Of a stretch of 8,749 nucleotides of DNA, positions 1 through 7,324 are shown piece by piece (position 1 is the first letter of the stretch; each line of letters starts with the position of its first letter). Source of the stretch: CAYLJO01 sp964383905 (GTDB taxonomy: Bacteria > Acidobacteriota > Blastocatellia > Pyrinomonadales > Pyrinomonadaceae); the NCBI GenBank assembly GCA_964383905.1, contig CAYLJO010000247.1:1-8749 (forward strand), written 5' to 3'. The notes beneath the pieces are model-generated. The model did not search any database. It was not told the DNA's origin and saw nothing but the letters and a program-made list of their open reading frames with translations. The position numbers and the translations under genes were made by a program.

Positions 1-2460
1 GCTGGCGCGGGTAAACCGGTTCGATCTGTATCTGATCGACAACTGGATGGCCGGATCGTGGTGCGCTCAAACCCGGACGGTTCCGTCGTGCGGCTCAAGG
101 ACGTGGCGCGCCTTGAGCTCGGCGCGCAGAACTATCAACAGGTCGCCCGCTTCAACGGCCAGCCCGCCGCCATCATCGCCGTGTTTCAGGCGCCCGGGTC
201 GAATGCGCTGGCCGTGGCCGCTGGAGTCAAGAAGACGATGGAGGATCTGAAGCAGCGGTTTCCCGCCGATTTCGATTACGCCATTGGGCTCGACACGACC
301 CGCTCGGTGACCGAAGGCATCAGGGAGATCGTGCAGACGCTGGTGATTGCGATCGTGCTGGTCATCCTGGTGGTCTTTATCTTTTTACAGAACTGGCGGG
401 CGACGCTGATCCCGATGATCGCCGTGCCCGTGTCGCTCGTCGGTACGTTCGCCGTCTTCCCGCTGCTCGGGTTCTCGATCAATACGCTGTCGCTTTTCGC
501 TCTCGTGCTGGCAATTGGATTGGTCGTGGATGACGCGATCGTCGTCGTCGAGGCGGTCGAGCACCATATCGAGGAAGGCATGAGCCCACGCGATGCGACG
601 CTGAGGGCAATGGAGGAGGTGTCGGGCCCGGTCATCAGCATCGCGCTCATCCTCGCCTCGGTCTTTATCCCGGTCGCGTTCGTCAGCGGCATCCAGGGGC
701 GCTTGAACAAACAGTTCGCCGTCACGATCGCCGTCTCCGTCGTCATCTCGGCCTTCAACGCGTTGACGCTCAGCCCGGCGCTCTCCGCCATGATGCTGCG
801 GCCACGCAAGGAAGCGCGTGGCCCGCTGGCCCGGGTCTTTGGTGCGTTCAATCGCGGGTTTGCCAAGGCCACGCGCGGTTACGTCAGTCTTAGCCGTGCG
901 CTCATCCGCAAAGCAGTCGTCGGCCTGTTGATCCTCGGGGGATTTGCCGTTGCGGCCGGTCTCTTCGGGAACAGGCTGCCGACCAGCTTTCTGCCCGAAG
1001 AGGACTACGGTTTCCTTTTTCTCAACGTCCAGCTCCCGCCGGCAGCTTCGCTCGAGCGGACCGATCAGGTCTCGCGCAAGGTCGAGACGATTCTCAAGCA
1101 AGCGGAGGGCGTGCAATTCTACACCACCATTAACGGGTTCAGCCTGTTGAATCGAGTTTCGGCGACCTACAACGGCTTTTTCTTCGTCTCGTTGCAGCCC
1201 TGGAGTGAGCGCCGGCAGACCGCCCAGGAAATCCTCCAGAGCGTCAACGTCAGGCTACAGAGCGAAGTGCCCGAAGCGATCGCGTTTCTTTTTAGTCCCC
1301 CGGCGATTCCGGGGCTGGGAAACTCCGGAGGGTTCTCGTTCTGGCTCCAGGACCGGAGCGGCGGGTCGGTCGAGTTTCTCGATCAGAATCTGCAAAAGTT
1401 TCTCGCCGCGGCCCGCCGGCGCCCGGAGCTCGTCGGGGTCACTTCGCTGTTCTCCGCGGCCGTGCCGCAGATGTACGCCGACGTGGACCGGGACAAGGTG
1501 CTCAAGCAGGGGGTCGCCGTCTCCGACGTGTACCAGACGCTGCAGGCGTACTTCGGCGGCCTCTTCCTGAACCAGTTCAACCGCTTCGGCAGGCAGTGGA
1601 GAGTCTTCCTCCAGGCGGAGGGAGAGGAGCGCCTCAGCGACCGCGACATCGAACAGTATTACGTGCGCAATAACGATGGCCAAATGGTCCCGCTTTCGTC
1701 GCTTCTGACGACCCGTAGAATCTACGGCCCCGAGTACACCAATCGCTTCAATCTTTACCGCGCGGCACAGGTGATCGGCTCCGCCGCGCCCGGCTACAGT
1801 TCCGGGCAGGCCATGGCCGCTCTCGAAGAGGTGGCGAAGCAGACACTCCCGCCCGAGATCGGTTACGACTGGGCCGACCTCTCGTATCAGGAGAGGAGGG
1901 CTTCGGGAGCAACGACAACTGTCTTCGCCCTGTCGCTGGTCTTTGTGTTCCTGATCCTGGCTGCCCTCTACGAGAGCTGGTCCCTTCCATTCTCGGTTCT
2001 GCTCACGGTACCGATCGCGATCTTTGGCGCGTTCCTCGGCCTCTGGCTGCGCGGCTACGATCTTGATGTCTACGCTCAGATCGGATTGATCGTGCTCATC
2101 GGTCTGGCAGCGAAGAATGCGATCCTGATCGTCGAGTTTGCCAGGGCCGAGTTGGAAAAAGGTCGCGACTTGATTGATGCGGCGCTCGAGGGCGCGCGCC
2201 TGCGCCTGCGGCCCATCCTGATGACTTCGTTCGCCTTCATCTTCGGATCCGCGCCCCTTTGGATTGCCTCAGGCGCAGGCGCGGGCGCGCGGCGCATCCT
2301 CGGCACGGTCGTGATCGTCGGGATGCTGGCCGCCACCTCCATCGCGATTTTTATTATTCCCGTGACTTTCTATCTGGTTGAGAAGCTCACGTCGAGGCTC
2401 AGCAGGAAACAGACGCCCGAAATCAGTTCCCCCACGCCGGAGCCGGCGGCGGGGGACTAA
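1..2460 (+). CDS. RND (HAE1/AcrB-type) efflux transporter, inner-membrane subunit, 5' truncated
   Basis: Proton-driven inner-membrane pump of a tripartite multidrug/solvent exporter. The reading frame is open to the left edge and gives about 819 residues; AcrB-type pumps have about 1,040, so roughly 230 N-terminal residues (TM1 and part of the porter domain) are missing. Visible hallmarks: a porter-domain stretch ending NPDGSVVRLKDVARLELG; the TM2 region with FLQNWRATLIP; the TM4 proton-relay pair in GLVVDDAIVVVE (both Asp codons at 529-534); and the TM10 lysine in GLAAKNAILIVEF (codon 2113-2115). These are the residues known to carry protons in AcrB. A second large periplasmic loop lies between the two membrane blocks. 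The first about 19 in-frame codons match the family poorly, so the exact frame there is uncertain. It ends 8 bp before the outer-membrane channel gene, indicating an operon. The adaptor protein gene is probably upstream, outside the window. Substrates cannot be read from the sequence. Confidence 0.95.
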   Translation, partial: AGAGKPVRSVSDRQLDGRIVVRSNPDGSVVRLKDVARLELGAQNYQQVARFNGQPAAIIAVFQAPGSNALAVAAGVKKTMEDLKQRFPADFDYAIGLDTTRSVTEGIREIVQTLVIAIVLVILVVFIFLQNWRATLIPMIAVPVSLVGTFAVFPLLGFSINTLSLFALVLAIGLVVDDAIVVVEAVEHHIEEGMSPRDATLRAMEEVSGPVISIALILASVFIPVAFVSGIQGRLNKQFAVTIAVSVVISAFNALTLSPALSAMMLRPRKEARGPLARVFGAFNRGFAKATRGYVSLSRALIRKAVVGLLILGGFAVAAGLFGNRLPTSFLPEEDYGFLFLNVQLPPAASLERTDQVSRKVETILKQAEGVQFYTTINGFSLLNRVSATYNGFFFVSLQPWSERRQTAQEILQSVNVRLQSEVPEAIAFLFSPPAIPGLGNSGGFSFWLQDRSGGSVEFLDQNLQKFLAAARRRPELVGVTSLFSAAVPQMYADVDRDKVLKQGVAVSDVYQTLQAYFGGLFLNQFNRFGRQWRVFLQAEGEERLSDRDIEQYYVRNNDGQMVPLSSLLTTRRIYGPEYTNRFNLYRAAQVIGSAAPGYSSGQAMAALEEVAKQTLPPEIGYDWADLSYQERRASGATTTVFALSLVFVFLILAALYESWSLPFSVLLTVPIAIFGAFLGLWLRGYDLDVYAQIGLIVLIGLAAKNAILIVEFARAELEKGRDLIDAALEGARLRLRPILMTSFAFIFGSAPLWIASGAGAGARRILGTVVIVGMLAATSIAIFIIPVTFYLVEKLTSRLSRKQTPEISSPTPEPAAGD

Positions 2461-2468
2461 AGGAAGCG

Positions 2469-3881
2469 ATGACGAAGCGATTTATCGTGGCTGTGATCGT
2501 CCTTAGCCTGATGGCTGGTGGCGCGGCCGGCCAAAAGAGGTACGAGCGCCCGCCCGTCAAAACACCCGACGCATTCCGCGGCGCCGGCGCTCTTGCGCCG
2601 ACTGATCAGGCTTCCATCGGCGACCTCAAGTGGTTTGAGGTCTTCAAAGACCAAGAGCTGCAGAAGCTGGTCAGGACAGCGATGGTCCAGAATTACGATC
2701 TGCGTGCGGCCCTCGCGCGCATCAACGCGGCGCGCGCCAACCTCGGCCTCGCACGCTCCGATCAGTTCCCGCAGTTCGAGGCCGGCGCTGACCTGACGAC
2801 GACGCGCACGTCCAAAAACGGCCAGTTCGGCGCTTTCGGCCCGGGCGGTCGGACGCGCACTTTCGGCAGCGTCCTGTTGAATCTCCTTACCTTTGAGATA
2901 GACGTTTGGGGCCGGCTGCGCCAGCAAACCAAAGCCGCGCGGGCCGAGTTGCGAGCTTCTGAGGAAGACCGCAAGGCGGTCATGACGACCGTCGTGGGCG
3001 ATGTCGCAACAGGGTATTTCAGCCTGCTCGAACTCGACAGCGAGCTCGACATTGACCGGCGCACGCTCGCGACCCGGCAGGATTCGCTGCGGCTGATCGG
3101 GTTACGGCAACAAGGCGGCGTGGCGACCGCGTTGGATGTGCGTCAGGCGGAGGAGTTGGTTTATCAGGCGTCGGAGACGATTCCCGATACCGAACGAGCC
3201 ATCGAGCAGACCGAGAACCAGATCAGTTTAATCCTTGGCAATAACCCGGGGCCGATTCCACGCGGTCAATCTCTGACCCGGCAACAGGAACTGCCAGCGG
3301 TACCGGCCGGCTTACCCTCTTCATTGCTCGAGCGGCGGCCGGACATTCGCGCCGCAGAGCAGAACCTGGTGGCTCAGCACGCGCTCGTCTATGTGGCCAG
3401 GGCCGCCTACTTCCCCCGGATCAGTTTGACGGGTGGGTTGGGGTTTCAAAGCAGCCAGCTCTCGAGCCTGTTCACGGGTGCGAGCCGGAGTTGGAGTTTC
3501 GTGCCTGAGGTGACGCAGCCGATCTTCACCGCCGGGCGGCTGAAATCGAACGTGAAGTTTGCGCGGGCGCAGCAGGAACTGGCGCTGGCGTTTTATCAGC
3601 AAACGATTCAGACCGCGTTCCGCGAAGTGTCGGACGCGCTGGCCCAATACCGTAGGGTGAGGGAGATTCGTACACAGCAGGAATTGTTGGTGACGACGCT
3701 GCGAGACCGGTCGCGGCTGGCTCACATGAGATACGAGGGCGGGGTGGACACCCTGCTCAGCGCCCTTGATGCGGATCGCGAGCTGTTCAGCGCGGAGTTG
3801 AGTCTGGCCCAGACGAGACGCAACCAGTTATTATCGCTGGTCCAACTCTACAAGGCGCTGGGCGGCGGTTGGCAACAATAG
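2469..3881 (+). CDS. Outer-membrane efflux channel, NodT/TolC (OEP) family
   Basis: A 470-residue outer-membrane factor that would form the trimeric exit duct of the RND pump encoded just upstream. The length is typical for the NodT lipoprotein branch. It has a hydrophobic signal peptide (about residues 3-17), then the family's KRYERPPVKTP-like start, two homologous coiled-coil/OEP halves, the conserved LLERRPDIRAAEQNL motif (ERRPDI at 288-293), YFPRISLTGGLGF, and the C-terminal YEGGVDTLLSALDADRELFSAELSLAQTRRNQLLSLVQLYKALGGGW-type ending. The start is ATG 2469, preceded by AGGA at 2461-2464, only 8 bp after the pump's stop, so the two are co-transcribed. Oddity: where NodT proteins usually have the lipobox cysteine, this one reads M-A-G-G (Gly18, codon GGC at 2520-2522), so it may not be lipidated and could instead be cut by signal peptidase I near residue 21. 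Family and partner assignment are secure; the substrate is unknown. Confidence 0.93.
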   Translation: MTKRFIVAVIVLSLMAGGAAGQKRYERPPVKTPDAFRGAGALAPTDQASIGDLKWFEVFKDQELQKLVRTAMVQNYDLRAALARINAARANLGLARSDQFPQFEAGADLTTTRTSKNGQFGAFGPGGRTRTFGSVLLNLLTFEIDVWGRLRQQTKAARAELRASEEDRKAVMTTVVGDVATGYFSLLELDSELDIDRRTLATRQDSLRLIGLRQQGGVATALDVRQAEELVYQASETIPDTERAIEQTENQISLILGNNPGPIPRGQSLTRQQELPAVPAGLPSSLLERRPDIRAAEQNLVAQHALVYVARAAYFPRISLTGGLGFQSSQLSSLFTGASRSWSFVPEVTQPIFTAGRLKSNVKFARAQQELALAFYQQTIQTAFREVSDALAQYRRVREIRTQQELLVTTLRDRSRLAHMRYEGGVDTLLSALDADRELFSAELSLAQTRRNQLLSLVQLYKALGGGWQQ

Positions 3882-3883
3882 GA

Positions 3884-3902
3884 AGTGATAAGTGATAAGT
3901 GA
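3884..3902 (+). repeat. 7-bp tandem repeat AGTGATA, about 2.7 copies
   Basis: Two perfect AGTGATA units plus a partial third (AGTGA) fill part of the short gap between the channel gene stop and the aldo/keto reductase. Nothing suggests a regulatory role. The ribosome-binding site AAGGGAG (3914-3920) for the next gene follows it. Confidence 0.7.
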
Positions 3903-3927
3903 CTTCAGAAGAAAAGGGAGCAATTGA

Positions 3928-5055
3928 ATGAACAAGAATCTGAATGACTATGTGACGTTGGGACGTTCCGGGTTGCGGGTGAGCCCGCTCTGCCTGGGCA
4001 CGATGACCTTCGGCACCGAATGGGGCTGGGGCTCGGAAGAAGAGACCGCGCGCGAGATCTTCGATCGCTACATAGAAGCGGGCGGAAACTTCATCGACAC
4101 AGCCGACGGCTACACCGAGGGGCACAGTGAAGAGTTGTTGGGCAAGTTCATCGGCGACCGCGGGCTACGCGACCGAGTCGTGCTGGCGACGAAGTTCACG
4201 TTCAATGCCGAGCCTGGCAATCCGAATGCTGGCGGCAACGGTCGCAAGAATATTTATCGCGCGCTCGAAGGCTCGCTTCGGCGGTTGCAAACAGATTACA
4301 TCGATCTTTACTGGCTGCACGCCTGGGACACCATCACGCCGGTCGAAGAAGTGATCGCGACGCTCACCGATCTGGTGCGCGCCGGCAAAATTCGGTACTA
4401 CGGTTTTTCCGACACGCCCGCGTGGTACGTTGCGCGCGCGCAAACGCTGGCCGAAAAGGAGGGCAAGGAGCGTTTGGTCGCGTTGCAACTTGAATACTCG
4501 CTGGTGGAGCGCGGTATCGAGCAGGAGCACGTTCCCGTGGCGCAGGAACTCGGGCTCGGTATTACGCCCTGGAGTCCGCTGGCGGGCGGCTTTCTTAGCG
4601 GTAAATACCAGCGACAGGGAAATACCGGGCAGGGAGAAGGCCGTCTGGAGGTCACCAGGGACAATCCGGGTTTCCAAAGATTCACCGAACGCAACTGGCA
4701 TATTCTCGATGCGCTGCTTGATGTGGCGAAGCAGCTCAATCGGCCGCCGGCACAAGTAGCGCTCAACTGGGTGGTCACACAACCTGGTATCACTTCGATG
4801 ATCATTGGCGCCTCGAAGCCGGCGCAGCTCGAAGACAATTTACGCTGTAGTGAATTCGAGATTCCGGCTGACTTGCGAGGGAAACTTGCTGAGGTCAGCG
4901 CACTTGAACCCGGGCACCCCTACGCGTTTTTTGAACCCGGAATGCAGGGAAGGATCAGCGGCGGCACGAGCGTGCAGCCATGGGCGCCCGCTCGCGTCTA
5001 TGCGCCACCGTCGCGAGAACCCGCAAGCGTGAAGGCGCAGTCCGCCAGGAAGTGA
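3928..5055 (+). CDS. Aldo/keto reductase (NADPH-dependent oxidoreductase)
   Basis: A 375-residue cytoplasmic TIM-barrel enzyme of the aldo/keto reductase superfamily, expected to reduce aldehydes or ketones with NADPH. Motifs are complete. The N-terminal LGRSGLRVSPLCLGTMTFG is followed by the catalytic tetrad: Asp57 and Tyr62 in FIDTADGYTEG, Lys89 in VVLATKF and His131 in DLYWLHAWD. The C-terminal cofactor-binding region includes GITSMIIGASKPAQLEDNL. It resembles the general AKR group of YajO/Tas/YhdN-type enzymes rather than a known specific member. Start ATG 3928 has a good AAGGGAG Shine-Dalgarno 7 nt upstream. It begins 46 bp after the efflux channel gene on the same strand with no visible terminator between, so read-through from the efflux operon is possible. 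The C-terminal tail beyond about residue 345 is proline/alanine-rich and looks non-conserved. The natural substrate is unknown. Confidence 0.93.
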   Translation: MNKNLNDYVTLGRSGLRVSPLCLGTMTFGTEWGWGSEEETAREIFDRYIEAGGNFIDTADGYTEGHSEELLGKFIGDRGLRDRVVLATKFTFNAEPGNPNAGGNGRKNIYRALEGSLRRLQTDYIDLYWLHAWDTITPVEEVIATLTDLVRAGKIRYYGFSDTPAWYVARAQTLAEKEGKERLVALQLEYSLVERGIEQEHVPVAQELGLGITPWSPLAGGFLSGKYQRQGNTGQGEGRLEVTRDNPGFQRFTERNWHILDALLDVAKQLNRPPAQVALNWVVTQPGITSMIIGASKPAQLEDNLRCSEFEIPADLRGKLAEVSALEPGHPYAFFEPGMQGRISGGTSVQPWAPARVYAPPSREPASVKAQSARK

Positions 5056-5112
5056 CGACAGAAACCGCCGCGGGCGGGCACCGAGAGAGAAGTGCTTTGG
5101 AGCGAGAACGTG

Positions 5113-5796
5113 ATGCCTGATGACACACTATCCGCGATTAGCCGAAACCAAAACGCCGTGCCGCCCGTCCGCCAGTCGCCCCCACCAGCCAGCGACATGT
5201 CGGCAAAGGGAGGCCGCAGGGGAATATTCAAGTCCATTCGCCAGCAGGTGCGCCGGTGTAACAAGAAGAACTTCGAACCGACGCTGGAGTTAGCCGTCGA
5301 GATCGCACGTGAAGGCCGCGAGGGTCGCCGCATTGGAACACTCTTCACGTTCGGCGACGCCGACGCCGTGCTGGCGCGCTCGCGCCCGTTAATCCTCGAT
5401 CCACTCGCCGGACATACCGCGGAGGCGAGGCGGATCAGAGACCCAAACCTTCGCGGCACGATCAAAGAACTCGCCCAGCTTGACGGCGCATTTGTCGTCT
5501 CGGACCGGGGCGTCGTGGTTTCGGCCTGCCGTTATCTGGATGCGGCGGCATCGGACGTGGCTTTGCCCTACGGCATGGCCAGCCGTCACCTGGCGGGAGC
5601 ATCAATCTCTCAAGTGACCGAAGCAGTGGCGATCGTCGTTTCGGAGAGCTCGATGGTGAGAATCTTCGACGGCGGCAAACTGGTCGCTGAAATCATTCCC
5701 GAGCTGTGGCTGATGGATCACTACAACATACAGCTAACCACGCCTTACGAGGAAGAGCGTGTGGGTGACCTGGCCGTGCTCACCGCCAAAGCTTGA
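5113..5796 (+). CDS. Soluble diadenylate cyclase (DisA_N/DAC domain) protein
   Basis: A 227-residue protein with a DAC domain, the family that condenses two ATP into the second messenger c-di-AMP. The N-terminal 40 residues are polar and proline-rich. From about residue 57 comes LAVEIAREGREGRRIGTLFTFGD, a feature of stand-alone cytoplasmic cyclases (DacZ-like) rather than membrane-bound CdaA; no membrane helix is seen. The catalytic DGA motif is at residues 124-126 (LDGAFVVSDRGVVVSA). The second motif, normally RHR, reads RHL at 158-160 (ASRHLAGASIS), followed by VTEAVAIVVSESSMVRIFDGGKL. The start is taken at ATG 5113 because GGAG at 5099-5102 lies 10 nt upstream; GTG 5110 is equally possible, and GTG 5092 would add 7 residues with a weaker site. 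It lies 57 bp after the aldo/keto reductase on the same strand. The family call is firm; activity is uncertain because of the RHL change. Confidence 0.85.
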   Translation: MPDDTLSAISRNQNAVPPVRQSPPPASDMSAKGGRRGIFKSIRQQVRRCNKKNFEPTLELAVEIAREGREGRRIGTLFTFGDADAVLARSRPLILDPLAGHTAEARRIRDPNLRGTIKELAQLDGAFVVSDRGVVVSACRYLDAAASDVALPYGMASRHLAGASISQVTEAVAIVVSESSMVRIFDGGKLVAEIIPELWLMDHYNIQLTTPYEEERVGDLAVLTAKA

Positions 5797-5903
5797 GGGC
5801 CTCCACCGGCGCGATGGAGCTCCGGTTAAGTCCTGGCCGTCAGCGCGCGCGTGATCGGCAGGCGAGGCGGAGAGCTGTCGCGCGGTGCGCGTCGATTGAC
5901 CCG

Positions 5904-5919
5904 CGGGGCATCTTCCCCG
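5904..5919 (+). terminator. Possible weak terminator hairpin after the cyclase gene
   Basis: CGGGG-CATCTT-CCCCG forms a perfect 5-bp GC stem with a 6-nt loop, followed by TTGTTCGTC, only moderately T-rich. It sits in the 132-bp gap between the convergent cyclase and STAS genes, close to the STAS stop. It could stop plus-strand transcription; on the minus strand no T-run follows. Confidence 0.3.
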
Positions 5920-5928
5920 TTGTTCGTC

Positions 5929-6327
5929 TCAGCTTACTCGCTCCGCATCTTCCACTCTCGGCAGATACTTCGCTGCCCTTTCACACTCTTCCGCCAGTTC
6001 AACCACTTTCTCGATGAAGAGGCGCAGCCCTTCGAGCCTCACGTCCTGCTCACGCTTCATGCGGCAGAGCACCGACCCGCTCTCACTGTCCAGGTAGCTC
6101 AGTCCACTGAGCTCGAGCGTCACGCTCCGCCCGGTTTGCTTACCCACCTCGCGGCAAATCTTCTCCAGCAGCTCAGCGTCTTTCAGGTGGAGCGTCCCTT
6201 CGACTTTGAACACCGTCGCCACGCTCTCGGTCTTAGAGCTGTCAGTCTGATTACTTTTCTCGCCTCTGACCGTGAGCGCCGGCGTTTCGCTCTTTGGCTG
6301 CTCAATCTGTGTAATGCGCGTCGGCAT
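5929..6327 (-). CDS. STAS-domain protein (anti-sigma factor antagonist-like)
   Basis: A 132-residue small cytoplasmic protein. The first about 35 residues are polar and probably disordered. From about residue 37 it reads as a STAS fold: TVFKVEGTLHLKDAELLEKICREV, then RSVTLELSGLSYLDSESGSVLCRMKRE, then VRLEGLRLFIEKVVELAEE. This matches the beta-strand/LDS-loop/helix layout of SpoIIAA/RsbV-like antagonists, although these single-STAS proteins often have unknown partners. The start is ATG 6327 because AGGGGGA (6333-6339) lies 5 nt upstream; an upstream GTG at 6354 has no comparable site. At the position of the phosphorylated serine of SpoIIAA (second Ser of DSSG) there is Glu82 (DSES), so control by phosphorylation is unlikely in the usual form. 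No kinase (SpoIIAB-like) or sigma factor gene is nearby. It is convergent with the cyclase gene; a functional link is unproven. Confidence 0.75.
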   Translation of the reverse strand: MPTRITQIEQPKSETPALTVRGEKSNQTDSSKTESVATVFKVEGTLHLKDAELLEKICREVGKQTGRSVTLELSGLSYLDSESGSVLCRMKREQDVRLEGLRLFIEKVVELAEECERAAKYLPRVEDAERVS

Positions 6328-6516
6328 CTGCTTCCCCCTGAATTTCGATAGCACAAGTCATGCCATAACCGGCTGCAGGTGCCTTGCCACGTCTGGAGTG
6401 CTAGGTCGAATATGATCTAAGTATCGAGTTTACAGCATTTAACCACTGTCAGAGGGCCTCAGCCCGCTCAATTACCGGTCCGGCGGTCGTCGTTCCAGTG
6501 ACCGTAACTTGCCACC

Positions 6517-6536
6517 TGACCATCCGTGACCATCCA
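6517..6536 (+). repeat. 10-bp tandem duplication TGACCATCC(G/A)
   Basis: Two adjacent units, TGACCATCCG and TGACCATCCA, differ at one base. They lie in the 294-bp non-coding gap between the STAS gene start and the nitroreductase stop, just beside the degenerate repeat at 6558-6596. The rest of the gap (6340-6516) holds the presumed STAS promoter region, where I could not settle on a convincing -35/-10 pair. Confidence 0.55.
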
Positions 6537-6557
6537 TCTATCGTGAATTCCTTAAGC

Positions 6558-6596
6558 TTTTCCTCCGCGCTCCTCTCGGGTCCTCTGCGGTTCAAA
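6558..6596 (+). repeat. Degenerate intergenic repeat, copy 1 (TCCTCnGCGG-type 10-bp units)
   Basis: Three successive 10-bp units read TCCTCCGCGC, TCCTCTCGGG and TCCTCTGCGG (6561-6590), flanked by TTT and by TTCAAATTTTT. A diverged copy with the same flanks (TTTTTCCTCTGTG ... GCGGTTCA) occurs at 8651-8678 in the same orientation. On the minus strand it reads as TTGAACCGCAGAGG-type sequence, a style I associate with dispersed intergenic repeats in several soil phyla. An 85-codon minus-strand reading frame across this region is mostly translated repeat and is not called as a gene. Confidence 0.5.
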
Positions 6597-6621
6597 TTTT
6601 TATTTGCAGCTGCGGACATCC

Positions 6622-7257
6622 TCATAAAAGCGTACACGCCTCGTTGAATTCCAGCCGCGGCGCGCGCGGGAATAACTTCGAGGGGTCGCCGTAGCCCAGG
6701 TTGCACAGGAAGTTCGACTTCACGTGACCCGCGGGGAAGAACTCCTGCTCACAGCCTGCGCATTCTTGGCCCGCGCCGAAAAACTCTTCATCCAGCCGGG
6801 CGTTATCAAACCCCGACATCGGGCCGCAATCTAACCCAAGCGCGCGCGCCGCGATCATCAGGTAGGCACCCTGGAGCGAGGAGTTGCGCTTGGCCGTTGT
6901 CTCGATGAGTTGCGGGTTCTCCGCAAACAGATCGCGCATCGCAGGGTAGTGCGGGAAGAGATTCGGCAGCTTCTCATAAAAGAGGAGGTCATAAGCGATG
7001 ATCACCGTGACCGGCGCCGTCATCGTCTTCTCTACATTCCCCGGCGCAAGTATCGGGCGTAGCCTCTCCTTCGCCTCCTGCGAGCGGAGGAAGACAAACC
7101 GGGCCGGACTCCCGTTGGCGCTCGTTGGGCCCCACTTCATCACGTCATAGAGTCGCCGGAGCGTCTCATCGGTGACAGGTTTATCGAGCCACGCGTTGTG
7201 TGTTCGCGCCTCCCGAAAGAGTTGATCGAGAGCTTCGTCTCCCAGTACCTTATTCAT
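6622..7257 (-). CDS. Nitroreductase-family FMN oxidoreductase, RutE-like
   Basis: A 211-residue flavoprotein of the nitroreductase superfamily, closest in my memory to RutE/HadB (malonic semialdehyde reductase of pyrimidine breakdown). Shared blocks include ARTHNAWLDKPVTDETL (17-33), MKWGPTSANGSPARFVF (40-56; FMN/phosphate region), the KERLRPILAPGN block, RNSSLQGAYLMIAARALGLDCGPMSGFD and the C-terminal KSNFLCNLGYGDPSKLFPRAPRL (180-202). The start is ATG 7257: GGAGGA (7268-7273) lies 10 nt upstream, while the TTG at 7275 would include that site in the coding region. Compared with the 196-residue E. coli RutE it carries an extra about 14 residues (161-174) containing C166-A-G-C169 and a repeat of the preceding EFF block. 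No other rut genes are present, and it lies last in a DoxX-led operon opposite an HxlR regulator, so a general quinone/nitro/aldehyde reductase role is more likely than uracil catabolism. Confidence 0.9.
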   Translation of the reverse strand: MNKVLGDEALDQLFREARTHNAWLDKPVTDETLRRLYDVMKWGPTSANGSPARFVFLRSQEAKERLRPILAPGNVEKTMTAPVTVIIAYDLLFYEKLPNLFPHYPAMRDLFAENPQLIETTAKRNSSLQGAYLMIAARALGLDCGPMSGFDNARLDEEFFGAGQECAGCEQEFFPAGHVKSNFLCNLGYGDPSKLFPRAPRLEFNEACTLL

Positions 7258-7324
7258 TGGTCTTTGGTCCTCCAATCAAATGAAATAGTCTGCTCCTATG
7301 GCCGGAGGTGCGGCTCGCCGACTT

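Noticed and set aside
385..1116. Long minus-strand open frame (243 codons) inside the efflux pump gene
   Set aside because: It is antisense to highly conserved membrane segments, and its product is low-complexity and charged with no family resemblance. High GC content produces such shadows.
4165..4782. Minus-strand frame of 205 codons opposite the aldo/keto reductase
   Set aside because: The plus-strand enzyme has all catalytic motifs; the antisense product has no recognisable domain or ribosome-binding site.
5801..5819. CTCCA-N9-TGGAG hairpin right after the cyclase stop
   Set aside because: A short mixed stem without a T-tract; the CGGGG/CCCCG hairpin at 5904-5919 is the better terminator candidate.
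5851..6351. Plus-strand frame of 166 codons opposite the STAS gene
   Set aside because: The minus strand gives a recognisable STAS domain with a strong ribosome-binding site; the plus-strand product is unlike any family I know.
6449..6706. Minus-strand 85-codon frame overlapping the end of the nitroreductase
   Set aside because: Its start lies inside the nitroreductase gene in another frame, and most of its length is translated intergenic repeat.
6622..7257. Naming the nitroreductase rutE outright
   Set aside because: Similarity to RutE is strong, but no rut pathway genes are nearby and the context points to redox stress, so a specific role in uracil breakdown is not supported.
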